Source: Symploca sp. SIO2E9 (lineage in GTDB: Bacteria; Cyanobacteriota; Cyanobacteriia; Cyanobacteriales; Coleofasciculaceae). From it: 33,552 bases of DNA. Location: positions 1 to 33,552 of the forward strand of contig JAAHGS010000060.1 of the NCBI GenBank assembly GCA_010692645.1, given 5' to 3'. The translations under genes were made by a program, and so were the position numbers. Shown in pieces: positions 1 to 8,274 of this stretch (position 1 is the stretch's first letter; each line of letters opens with the position of its first letter). The notes under the pieces were generated by a model. It saw nothing but the letters and a program-made list of their open reading frames with translations, ran no database searches and had not been told where the DNA came from.

Positions 1-75
1 CGAGGTGGATGGGGAGAGGGGGAGATGGGGAGACGCGGAGAGGGGGAGACGCGGAGAGGGGGAGAGGGGGAGAAA
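1..75. repeat. GA-rich short tandem repeats
   Basis: Irregular tandem copies of GGGGAGA/GGGGAGAT/GACGCGGAGA-type units fill the first 75 bases. The same family of units recurs at 26095-26135 and, in the opposite orientation, at 28630-28738 and 33440-33480. The rest of the spacer up to 301 is AT-rich with a run of TTACTTAT-like units (about 238-268); I see no gene in 1-301. Confidence 0.8.
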
Positions 76-301
76 GAATTATGTGACAAGTTTGTCCCAA
101 ATCAGAGCCAAGTTCTGCACTCCTGCTTCCCTTGCTTACCATGCTTCCTCTGCGTTTCCCCTAACTCTTATCTGAAATGTAAACAAAGAAGCTACAAATA
201 ATCTGACTTTAAGTAATAAGCGACAACAACAACATTTCTTACTTATCACTTATTACTTATTACTTAAAAAACATTCGTAGCCAACATGTAGGTAATCGAT
301 A

Positions 302-2665
302 TTAATTCCGCAACGGTTTCTTCGTCTTGAGTAGATGTGCAATCCTCTCTTGGGTTTTCTTCTCCCCTAGTAGTGGTAAAAAGGTTTCTCTTTCCAGTTG
401 CAGCAGGTAATTCTCGTCTACTAGTGTCGGTGCTGACAGTTCCCCCCCTGTGATCACAGAGGCTAAACAGTTGGCAAGATAGCGGTCATATTCGGAAATA
501 AATCCTCCTTGTAGAAGAATATAAGCAGCATGCTCCAGCACAGCTCTGGCAGGATGACCAAGTACCATAATCGAATTACGCTCTGGTGCAGGCAAATATC
601 CTTCTTGATCGAGGCTAATCACTTCTTCTTTCGCCACATATAAGCGGCGCTCCCCATTGATCACAATTTTGGCTGTGGGAGAGAGATAACCCATCTCTTG
701 GGCTTCGCTGGCACTTTTGGAGACTTTTGCCATGGCGATGGTTTCAAATGCCGATTTTAGGAAGGGCTGTATCTGACTTGCCGATTCTGTTGCTGCCCGT
801 TGTGCTGCTAAGGCAGCCATCCGCATAATGCCGCCACCTCCAGGAATTAGTCCTGCCCCTAGTTCTACCAAACCAAGGTAGCTTTCTGCTGCCGCTACTA
901 CTTGCGGACAAGCCATTGCCAATTCGCAACCGCCACCAAGCACACGCCCCTGAAGTGCTGCCACAATAGGTTTCGGGAAATAGTGAATCCGCTGCATTAG
1001 CGTCTGAAACGTGCTAATCAAGTTGGCAATTACCTCGTACCTACCTGTCTGCGCCAGCATTGCCATTTCACTGAGATTGGCACCAACTGAGAAATTTTGA
1101 CCCTCGTTACCAATAACTAAGCCCCGGAAATCCTTGACTTCAAGGATATCTAGTGCTTCACAGAGCCCTTCGATTACTTTCATACTTAGGGTATTGGCTT
1201 TAGAGCGAAATTCGTACAAAAGTACCCCATCTCCCATATCTAGCAGCGCGGCTTCGGGATTTTGCCAGAGGGTGTGCTTGAGGTCAGATTTGAGAGTAGC
1301 TAGGTTAATTTCATCGGCTGGCGTTGCCACCGGAATATATCCCTGATTGGGTAGATAAACTCCCTCTGTTTGTCCTGTCCCTGCATCTTTTTGATAAAAT
1401 CGGTTGATGCCTGAGTATTGCATTTTTTCTACCCAAGCTGGCACCTGGATACCGGCAGCTTCCATATCTGCCAATACGGTTTCAAAACCAAGGATATCCC
1501 AGATTTCAAAGGGCCCTAGTTCCCAGCTAAATCCCCAGCGCATTGCTCTGTCAATTTCCACTGGAGTATCGGCAATTTCGGGAAGACGACGGGCACTGTA
1601 GCCCAGCATTTCCAAGGTGGATTGGCGGAAGAAGGCACCAGCACGTCCTTGGTGATGATAAAGTACACGCAGACGTTCTCTCAAATCCCGGATCCTGCTA
1701 ATTGTTGTCAGATCCTCTAAATTCAATGGTTTGGCTGGTTCATAGGCCAATGTCTCTGGATTTAAAGAAAGAATCTGTCCATCTTCTTTTTTATAGAAAC
1801 CCCTACCTGTTTTTGCTCCCAGCGATCCCATCTTCACTAGTTTATGCAGGATATTGGGAACACGGAATACTTCTCGGCTCTCATCGTGGGGAATAACTGG
1901 GTAGAGATTGTCAGCCACATAAACTAGTGTATCTAGCCCCACTAAGTCAGCAGTGCGGAAGGTTGCTGATTTTGGTCTTCCTGCAATTGTTCCTGTTAGG
2001 GTATCGATTTCCTCGATGGTGTATCCCTGTTGAGTCAACGCCCGGAGATTGAACATGGTTACATAAATTCCGATGCGATTGGCGATAAAGTTGGGGGTAT
2101 CCTTCGCCACGACTACCCCTTTACCTAGGTGTAGCCGCCCAAACCATTGCAAGCGTTCTATTACTTGAGAATGTGTATCGGCTGTGGGAATAATTTCGAG
2201 TAATTTTAGATAGCGTGGCGGGTTGAAAAAGTGAGTCCCTAAAAACCGATTACGGAAAGATTGAGAACGCCCTTTGGCAATTTCATGAATTGGTAAACCA
2301 CTAGTATTGGTGGAAATCACTGCTTCGCTGCTAATAACCCCCTGCAAACGTTCCATTAACTGCTGTTTGATTTCCAGATTTTCTACTACTGCTTCAATAA
2401 CCCAATCAACTTCGGCTAAACGGTGAAAATGCTGATCAAAATTACCGAGAATAATACGGCGCACTGTTTTATCTGTAAATAATATTGGTGGATTTAATTT
2501 CAGTGCTTTTTTAAAAGCCGTTTCTACAATCTCGTTTTTGTTGTCTCCTGGTGCCGATAAGTCGAGTAAATGAACTGTAAGCCCCGCACTGGCTAGGTAA
2601 GCTGCAATCTGTGAACCCATGACTCCAGCGCCTAGAACTGCTGCTGTTCGGAACGGCTTAAACAT
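302..2665 (-). CDS. Bifunctional 3-hydroxyacyl-CoA dehydrogenase / enoyl-CoA hydratase (FadN-like)
   Basis: A 787-residue protein predicted to carry out the hydration and NAD-dependent oxidation steps of fatty-acid beta-oxidation. The N-terminus has a Rossmann dinucleotide loop (GAGVMG, residues 12-17). The dehydrogenase signature follows: EAVVENL near 91, NTSGL with Ser122, and GTHFFNPP with His145 and Asn148. A second dehydrogenase C-terminal region runs to about 440. From about 480 a crotonase fold follows, with GGGCELAMACP and LVELGAGLIPGGGG; both glutamates expected in hydratases are present. The order dehydrogenase-then-hydratase and the length match Bacillus FadN rather than E. coli FadB. 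It starts 22 bp after the stop of the AMP-ligase gene, so the two are probably co-transcribed. No thiolase or acyl-CoA dehydrogenase gene is visible here. Family assignment is firm; the physiological substrate is inferred. Confidence 0.93.
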   Translation of the reverse strand: MFKPFRTAAVLGAGVMGSQIAAYLASAGLTVHLLDLSAPGDNKNEIVETAFKKALKLNPPILFTDKTVRRIILGNFDQHFHRLAEVDWVIEAVVENLEIKQQLMERLQGVISSEAVISTNTSGLPIHEIAKGRSQSFRNRFLGTHFFNPPRYLKLLEIIPTADTHSQVIERLQWFGRLHLGKGVVVAKDTPNFIANRIGIYVTMFNLRALTQQGYTIEEIDTLTGTIAGRPKSATFRTADLVGLDTLVYVADNLYPVIPHDESREVFRVPNILHKLVKMGSLGAKTGRGFYKKEDGQILSLNPETLAYEPAKPLNLEDLTTISRIRDLRERLRVLYHHQGRAGAFFRQSTLEMLGYSARRLPEIADTPVEIDRAMRWGFSWELGPFEIWDILGFETVLADMEAAGIQVPAWVEKMQYSGINRFYQKDAGTGQTEGVYLPNQGYIPVATPADEINLATLKSDLKHTLWQNPEAALLDMGDGVLLYEFRSKANTLSMKVIEGLCEALDILEVKDFRGLVIGNEGQNFSVGANLSEMAMLAQTGRYEVIANLISTFQTLMQRIHYFPKPIVAALQGRVLGGGCELAMACPQVVAAAESYLGLVELGAGLIPGGGGIMRMAALAAQRAATESASQIQPFLKSAFETIAMAKVSKSASEAQEMGYLSPTAKIVINGERRLYVAKEEVISLDQEGYLPAPERNSIMVLGHPARAVLEHAAYILLQGGFISEYDRYLANCLASVITGGELSAPTLVDENYLLQLERETFLPLLGEKKTQERIAHLLKTKKPLRN

Positions 2666-2687
2666 GTTTTTAAAATCCTCCCTTTAA

Positions 2688-4724
2688 TCAAATTTCCACG
2701 AGTTTATAGAGTTCATAAAGATATAAAATGTTGAAGATTCCCACCATAAAGGAAAGGACAGCACGCCTTTTCGACTCGGCATACATAGAATCGATTACTG
2801 TGGCAAAAACTTCGCTTACCTTCGCCCGCTTTACTTTCAAGCTGGAACTGAGCATCCCGTTTTCAACGGTAAGACTAGAATTGATCAACTTAAAACGTTT
2901 AACTGCTGACCATTGAGGCAATTTCTTGTTAGCTTTGTCTACTAATTTTTGATAAATTGAGATAATTTTGGGATGCTTCAAAAGTTCCTCAATTGGCAGC
3001 TCTATTCCTAGTATTTTTGCATGAGTGCGTAGATTCTTCACCTCTGGAAAAATCAACATACTACAGAATTTTCGATCAGCACCGACAGCGATCGCTTGTT
3101 TTACTAGAGGGGATTGCTGTAATTTATTCTCCAAAGGCTGTGGCGTGACATACTTGCCAGTGGAAAGTTTGAACAGGTTCTTCTTACAACCAATAATCTT
3201 GAGAAAGCCTTCTGCTGTAAATTCCCCTAAATCGCCGGTGTGAAACCACCCTGAAGGCTCAATAACTTGTTGGGTTGCTTCCGGGTTTTTATAATAGCCT
3301 TTCATAATGTACGGTGCTTTAACTAAGATTTCACCGTCTTCTGCTATTGCCATTTCTACCCCGGTAATGGGTATTCCTACTGTTCCAGCGCGGTTAAATT
3401 CCCCACGGTTGTAACAAAGTACGGAACTGGTTTCTGTCAAACCATATCCTTGCAAAACAGTTATTCCTGCCGCCGAAAAAATGTTAGCTAAATCTGCTCT
3501 TAAAGCTGCACCACCGCTAAGTAAGGCTTTGAGATGTCCTCCAAAAGCCTTGCGCCAAGAGGAGAAAACGATGCGATTAGCAAGTTTCAACTGGAGAGCA
3601 TAGGAACCAACAGGTTTTTGACCTAATTCATAGCGTTTGGCTAGGTTCAATGCCCAGTTAAAGACAATTTTATCGAATCCCTTTAATTGACGACCTTTTT
3701 TGAGAATATTTTCATAGGTTTTTTCCAGCAGTCGAGGTACGGTAACGAATAAGGTTGGTTGGACTTCTCGAAGATGTTTGGCTACTCGCTCAGGAGTTGT
3801 AAAGTAAATGCTATGCCCATAATTAATATGTCCATAAACAAAGGCACGGGCAAAGATGTGTGTTAGCGGCAGAAAAGAAAGGACTACTTCTGGCAATCCC
3901 GGTTCAAGTTGGGGGTGATTACTAAAGGCAGCAAGGATATCAGCAGAAATATTCTCATGGGTTAGCATCACCCCCTGAAGATTGGCACCAAAATCATTTA
4001 CCTGTTTGAGATTATGTACTCTTTGCCTGATAGCGTTGGTAAATTTAAACTGTGAGTTTTTTCTGCGCCATTTCTCCGATTCTCCTGCTCCACCAGCGAT
4101 ATAGATAATGGTGGCAAGATCATTTGGTGCAATCTCTGAGCGCAGTTGCTGTTGCTTAGTTGGTGACAACTGAGCTTTGCCTCTGCTACGCACTTCTGAG
4201 ATAGAAAATACTTGGATTTGTGGAGGCAGTGGCGGCAGTTGTTGTTGCCAGTTGAGAGTAACCTCGGCAACTATTACTATTTTCAGATTGGGTACTTTCC
4301 ACAGGTAAGGTGCTACTTGCTCGAGCAATTCTGGATTGGAAATAATCAGCGCCTTGGCTTCACTGTGCTCAATAATAAAGATTATGTTTTCTGGAGCCTC
4401 GGCTGGATAAATTGGTACGTCAATTAGTTTGGCAAGTAGGCAACCCATATCAGCGATACAGAAGTTGACATCGCTGTGCATAAACAGGCAAATGCGAGTA
4501 CTTTTTTCTAACTCCAAATCCAGTAAGCCTAGTGCTAACTCTTCGGCAGCGCTGCGGAATTCTAGGTTAGATAGAGATTGCCAGCCTTGTGCTGTCGGCT
4601 GCTGGAAGGCATTATGATTGGGATAGCGTACACATGCTTCATCCAGCAGCGAAGGTAAGGTACGTCCCAGAATCACCTCTGCTGAGTTGGGGGGAGCTGT
4701 ATAAATTTTGTTGGGCCAAAACAT
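2688..4724 (-). CDS. Long-chain acyl-CoA ligase-like AMP-binding protein with disrupted P-loop
   Basis: A 678-residue member of the ANL (acyl/aryl-CoA ligase) superfamily, expected to activate fatty acids with ATP and feed the downstream FadN-like enzyme. Family landmarks are clear: LTHENIS (254-260), LPLTHIFAR, the A5 motif GYGLTETSS, GWFHTGDLGEF (A7) and LSTGKYVTPQPLENKL (A10 lysine region). Two ATP-site motifs are abnormal. The A3 P-loop, normally YTSGTTGxPKG, reads YIAGGAGESEK and then runs through about 33 extra residues before GVML (residues 208-253), with no PKG lysine. The A8 motif reads IIGCKKN instead of the usual GRxKD. The C-terminus has a hydrophobic stretch (SFMVGIFNILYLYELY). 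It may be a specialised or inactive ligase. It is the first gene of a two-gene minus-strand unit. Confidence 0.88.
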   Translation of the reverse strand: MFWPNKIYTAPPNSAEVILGRTLPSLLDEACVRYPNHNAFQQPTAQGWQSLSNLEFRSAAEELALGLLDLELEKSTRICLFMHSDVNFCIADMGCLLAKLIDVPIYPAEAPENIIFIIEHSEAKALIISNPELLEQVAPYLWKVPNLKIVIVAEVTLNWQQQLPPLPPQIQVFSISEVRSRGKAQLSPTKQQQLRSEIAPNDLATIIYIAGGAGESEKWRRKNSQFKFTNAIRQRVHNLKQVNDFGANLQGVMLTHENISADILAAFSNHPQLEPGLPEVVLSFLPLTHIFARAFVYGHINYGHSIYFTTPERVAKHLREVQPTLFVTVPRLLEKTYENILKKGRQLKGFDKIVFNWALNLAKRYELGQKPVGSYALQLKLANRIVFSSWRKAFGGHLKALLSGGAALRADLANIFSAAGITVLQGYGLTETSSVLCYNRGEFNRAGTVGIPITGVEMAIAEDGEILVKAPYIMKGYYKNPEATQQVIEPSGWFHTGDLGEFTAEGFLKIIGCKKNLFKLSTGKYVTPQPLENKLQQSPLVKQAIAVGADRKFCSMLIFPEVKNLRTHAKILGIELPIEELLKHPKIISIYQKLVDKANKKLPQWSAVKRFKLINSSLTVENGMLSSSLKVKRAKVSEVFATVIDSMYAESKRRAVLSFMVGIFNILYLYELYKLVEI

Positions 4725-4950
4725 CTTACTTAAGAAGAGATTGAGCTTCTCTCCCGCTAATGGCTATCTTCAGGCATTATCAGCCAAGCTTTCTTAAGCG
4801 ATTAAATCCTACGCCCTGAAGCGTCGGTTCACACTCCTCAATGCCACCTATATATCTTCAGTTAACGTGGTTTGTGGCATGATTGGGTTTTTTAGGCTGT
4901 GCTAATGCCAGTTAAGGATCTGTTGGCCAATCGATCTTGATATATTTTGA

Positions 4951-4969
4951 GTATAGCATATTGCTAGAC
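4951..4969. promoter_or_regulatory. Imperfect palindrome shared with the RHH gene upstream region
   Basis: GTATAGCATATTGCTAGAC has 7-base arms with one mismatch around a 5-base centre. A copy differing at one base lies at 11467-11485, immediately before a ribbon-helix-helix gene. Flanking bases also match in part (AAT and AAAAGC downstream), so this may be an operator or a decayed copy of the same locus. It is 227 bp upstream of the ligase start. Confidence 0.4.
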
Positions 4970-5183
4970 GAATAGCTTAAAAGCTTATTTGATCAGGAGT
5001 CTGCCACCACCTCAACTCTTTATGAGAAGCATGAGAAGGGGACGCATTGTGGCTAATATCAATTTCTGATAATGGTTGCTATACATTAATCCCCGTGTCT
5101 CTTTGTCCCCGCGTCTCCGCGTCATCAGTATCTGTAGCAAACATAAATGAAATTGGCAATAAGCTCCCTAGTGCAAGGGAACA

Positions 5184-5359
5184 GATGAGTTTTTAGGTGA
5201 GATTTTAGATGAGGTTTATAGGGTTTGAGATGAGATTTTAGATGAGATGAGATTTTAGATGAGGTTTGAGATGAGGTTTCTAGGTTTTTAGATGAGGTTT
5301 GAGATGAGGTTTCTAGGTTTTTAGATGAGGTTTGAGATGAGATTTTAGATGAGGTTTAA
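5184..5359. repeat. AGATGAGGTTT-type tandem repeat array with a 33-bp unit
   Basis: The spacer upstream of the sigma-factor gene carries many copies of AGATGAG followed by GTTT or ATTT. The clearest higher-order unit is 33 bp, with two perfect tandem copies at 5258-5290 and 5291-5323 and a partial third from 5324. A further patch with the same words lies at 5488-5520, close to the gene. The remainder of 4725-5595 holds no convincing gene. Confidence 0.85.
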
Positions 5360-5451
5360 GCTGTTACGCATTTAAATCAGATATTTATTTGATATAAGTT
5401 AATGGCTGAAACCCTTGTTCCAACTGCCTACTGCCTACTGCCTCCTGCCTT

Positions 5452-5480
5452 GCTGTTGTGCCTTAACAATGCACAACAGC
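5452..5480 (+). promoter_or_regulatory. Perfect 10-bp hairpin upstream of the sigma gene
   Basis: GCTGTTGTGC at 5452-5461 is followed by a 9-base loop and by its exact reverse complement at 5471-5480. There is no T-run after it, so it is not a classical terminator. It lies 115 bp before the sigma-factor ATG and could be a 5' leader structure or a protein-binding dyad. Confidence 0.6.
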
Positions 5481-5595
5481 TTAGTAGGTTTTTAGATGAG
5501 TTTTTAGATGAGATTTATAGGTTGTTATAAATCCTGCAAAGAATAATAATTCTGATAGTGAATCAGGCATAATTTGATCTTGGATTCATAATTTT

Positions 5596-7596
5596 ATGCA
5601 ATCTAGTAACATCGGGAGCAATAGCGGCGCTACCTTAACTGGTGCCGCTCAAGGAGATATTGTCTCAGAATTTTGGCAGCAATGGCAGGAACAGAAAGAC
5701 AAGCTTTATCGCTGCTGTCTAAAGTTGATGAATTTCAACTCTACAGATGCAGAAGACGCCTTGTCTCAGGCGATGCTCAAGGCTTGGGAAAAGGTACAGA
5801 AATATGCTGGCAAAATCGATAACTTGAAGGCTTGGCTAGTGCAGTTGACTCGCAACCTCTGTATCGATATTATTCGCCAACGCTCTAGGGGAGCCGCAGG
5901 GGTAGAAAGTTTTGAATGGGTGGGGGCAACGGATAATGTCGATACCGCCAGTACGGTGGATAGTCCCGAGAAAGCATTGGAGAAAGAAGAGAAAGCAACA
6001 GTTATTAAGCATGCGATCGCATCTTTACCGGAACGGTTGCGCAATACTTTTAGATTACATTTTTATCAACAGCGTAGTCATACTGAAATCGCAGAAGAAC
6101 AAAGGATAACTTACGATAATGTCTGCAAGCGCATATCTTTGGCACGGAAACAGCTAAAAGAGAGGTTGAGGGGCTATTTCCAAGGAACGGATGGGGAAGT
6201 AGCTACGGTGGGTACTCCTCAGCGGCAAACCTCAGGGGCGACAGTAGAAAAGCCGAACAAAAGGGAGGAAGAGGAAGAAGCGTACGCAAATTGGAAAACT
6301 CCTGAAAGGACCTTACTCCAAGCACAATTAGCAACAGGTAGCGCAACGGTTTGTGGTGGAGAACCGCCAAAGAACAGTGACTCAGTGGAATTTGCGTACG
6401 CAACCAAAGATGGTTCAGCAGTTGACCAACAACATTTAGAAGCGGACGCTAACTTGAATCCTCCGGAAAAGACGGATGTCTCCCCAAAGAAGGAAGATGC
6501 TCGGGTTAGTAGGGAGCCTGCGCGATCGCCTTTGGCACCTATTGTTTTATCAAGTTCGTGGTTGAGCGCATCAAAACCTGAACGGTTGCGCAATACTTTT
6601 AGATTACATTTTTATCAACAGCGTAGTCATACTGAAATCGCCGAAGAACAAAGGATAACCTACGATAACGTTTGTAAGCGGATATCTTTGGCACGCAAAG
6701 AACTAAAAGAGAGGTTGAGGGGCTATTTCCAAGGAAGCGATGGGGTTGTAGCTACGGTGGGTACTCCTCAGCGGCAAACCTCAGGGGCGACAGGTGAAAA
6801 ACCGAACCAAAGAGAGCCAAATACAAAGGTAGCCAAAGACTCCAACATAGTCCCCAGAGAGAGTAAAGCTAAGGAGCTAAATTCTACAGGCGCGATCGCA
6901 GAAAATTCTACTCCTGATATAACTACTGTCGGCACCCCATTGGCACTAGGTATCGCTGTCCTAGAGAAAGCAGTAGCCACCAAATCCATTGACCACCATT
7001 GTGGGAGCGAGAAATCAGTAGGGGTATGCGACAGCCTAGAGCTGGCGCAGAATTCTTGTAGGTCAATCGTGGTTTCGTGCTTGAGCCGATTCGGCTTTTT
7101 ACCAGTACACTTGCGCAATAGTTTTAGATTACATTTTTATCAACAGCGTACTCATACAGAAATAGCCGCAGAACAAGGGATAACCTACGATAATGTCTGC
7201 AAGCGCATCTCTTCGGCACGGAAAGAATACAAAGAGAGGTTGAGGGGCTCAAATAAAAGCCAGAATAGTGCGATGCAAGATCAGACACAAGTTACTTCGC
7301 GTAAATCCTATGTGCTTCCTTTGCATATCTTCGAGTCCAATGATGATCAAATTGTTTTATTAAATAAAAGTTTTATAAAACGAAAGTCTGATGACCAAAG
7401 TTTTATAAAACAAAAGCAAGATACCTTTTGCGAGATTTTCCAAACGCCACTAATCAGTTCAGCTTTGTGCGGTTATTGTAATGCTGGGAGACCACTTGAA
7501 ATATCCAAACAAAACCTGTTCGCTTCCAGCTTGCAGGAAAACAGCGAGCTTGATATCCAAAGTCTCAACCCCACTATTTTTTACCTCTGCATTTAA
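5596..7596 (+). CDS. ECF-like sigma-70 factor with three sigma-4 domains
   Basis: A 666-residue protein that should bind core RNA polymerase and direct promoter choice. Residues about 37-98 form a sigma-2 domain (LYRCCLKLM, DAEDALSQAMLKAWE, IDNLKAWLVQLTRNLCIDII). A sigma-4 helix-turn-helix domain (LRNTFRLHFYQQRSHTEIAE, TYDNVCKRISLARK) follows at about 146-200. It is then repeated at about 329-383 and, more diverged, at about 504-555. ECF factors usually have about 180-200 residues and a single sigma-4. Linkers of roughly 120-130 residues rich in Pro, Glu, Ser and Thr separate the copies, and the first two copies also share the flank GTPQRQTSGAT. The ATG at 5596 is the first in frame. The last 46 codons overlap the convergent AidA-like gene, and the tail carries a small repeat (KSFIKRK / QSFIKQK). 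Function as a working sigma factor is likely; the role of the extra domains is unknown. Confidence 0.85.
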   Translation: MQSSNIGSNSGATLTGAAQGDIVSEFWQQWQEQKDKLYRCCLKLMNFNSTDAEDALSQAMLKAWEKVQKYAGKIDNLKAWLVQLTRNLCIDIIRQRSRGAAGVESFEWVGATDNVDTASTVDSPEKALEKEEKATVIKHAIASLPERLRNTFRLHFYQQRSHTEIAEEQRITYDNVCKRISLARKQLKERLRGYFQGTDGEVATVGTPQRQTSGATVEKPNKREEEEEAYANWKTPERTLLQAQLATGSATVCGGEPPKNSDSVEFAYATKDGSAVDQQHLEADANLNPPEKTDVSPKKEDARVSREPARSPLAPIVLSSSWLSASKPERLRNTFRLHFYQQRSHTEIAEEQRITYDNVCKRISLARKELKERLRGYFQGSDGVVATVGTPQRQTSGATGEKPNQREPNTKVAKDSNIVPRESKAKELNSTGAIAENSTPDITTVGTPLALGIAVLEKAVATKSIDHHCGSEKSVGVCDSLELAQNSCRSIVVSCLSRFGFLPVHLRNSFRLHFYQQRTHTEIAAEQGITYDNVCKRISSARKEYKERLRGSNKSQNSAMQDQTQVTSRKSYVLPLHIFESNDDQIVLLNKSFIKRKSDDQSFIKQKQDTFCEIFQTPLISSALCGYCNAGRPLEISKQNLFASSLQENSELDIQSLNPTIFYLCI

Positions 7597-8127
7597 ACTC
7601 ATAAAGTTTCTGTCAGCGGTTACTGGAGGCAACCCATCCGGTGAAGATGCATCTGGCATGACGGCACCAGATAAATTTTTATGAACTGGGTGAAAATCGC
7701 CAAAGACTTCATCGCCATCCCTGTGAGAGATACCGTAAACGATTGCAGCGCTACTGGAATTTGCATCAATCGAAGCGCATGAGAAAGAAACTACATCAGA
7801 GATATTTGCTTTTAATTCCAGATAGGGGGTACCTTGACCATCGATCACGTGCTGATAGTCGACCATCAAATACTGGTTTTCGACCTCGATTTCCGTCGGA
7901 GCCCACTTGTGTTGGCTGGGCTCGGGGTATTGTTCTTGGAGGTATTTTGTGTCAACGACTATATTTACGTAAATGGAACGATGCTGACAAACAAAACCAG
8001 TTAAAATAAGGGCAGCTAAACACCGTTGTTGCTCATCAGTTAGTTTACTAACCTCGTTACAGTAAAGGTCAACAACCGTCTGATCACATTGGAAGCAGTG
8101 TTCGATGTTATCAATTGTATTGCTCAT
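7459..8127 (-). CDS. AidA/PixA (inclusion-body) family protein, copy 1
   Basis: A 222-residue protein of the AidA/PixA inclusion-body family, whose members include Xenorhabdus PixA and the quorum-regulated AidA of Burkholderia and Ralstonia. Matching features are IYVNIVVDTKYLQEQYPEPS, QYLMVDYQHVIDGQGTPYL, the conserved AIVYGI, MPDASSPDGLPP and the C-terminal FGYFKWSPSITI. The first 52 residues before the conserved IYVNIVVDT are not obviously family sequence and contain four cysteines. It lies 147 bp downstream of a paralogue. Its 3' end overlaps the convergent sigma-factor gene by 138 bp. The biochemical activity of the family is not established. No good Shine-Dalgarno precedes the ATG at 8127, so the start is uncertain. 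Confidence 0.85.
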   Translation of the reverse strand: MSNTIDNIEHCFQCDQTVVDLYCNEVSKLTDEQQRCLAALILTGFVCQHRSIYVNIVVDTKYLQEQYPEPSQHKWAPTEIEVENQYLMVDYQHVIDGQGTPYLELKANISDVVSFSCASIDANSSSAAIVYGISHRDGDEVFGDFHPVHKNLSGAVMPDASSPDGLPPVTADRNFMSLNAEVKNSGVETLDIKLAVFLQAGSEQVLFGYFKWSPSITITAQS

Positions 8128-8208
8128 GGCATTTAGGACAGAAGTACTTGATCTGAAAAAAAAGATGTCGTATTAAGACAGTGGAATACAAGCTTGAAGG
8201 AAGAGGCG

Positions 8209-8236
8209 CTTCGGCGCCCGGTATAGAGCGCCGAAG
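8209..8236. other. GC-rich hairpin between the two AidA-like genes
   Basis: CTTCGGCGC at 8209-8217 and GCGCCGAAG at 8228-8236 form a perfect 9-bp stem with a 10-base loop, 39 bp after the upstream AidA-like stop on the minus strand. No T-run follows on either strand, so an mRNA-stabilising or processing stem is as likely as a terminator. Confidence 0.65.
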
Positions 8237-8274
8237 AGGCGAATCCTGGATCTACCCGCGAAAGAGGCAGTGCA

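Noticed and set aside
5184-5359. CRISPR-like array
   Set aside because: Units are contiguous and degenerate without unique spacers, and no cas genes are near.
6203-7118. Minus-strand open frames inside the sigma gene
   Set aside because: They arise from the repeated sigma-4 DNA read backwards and have no family features.
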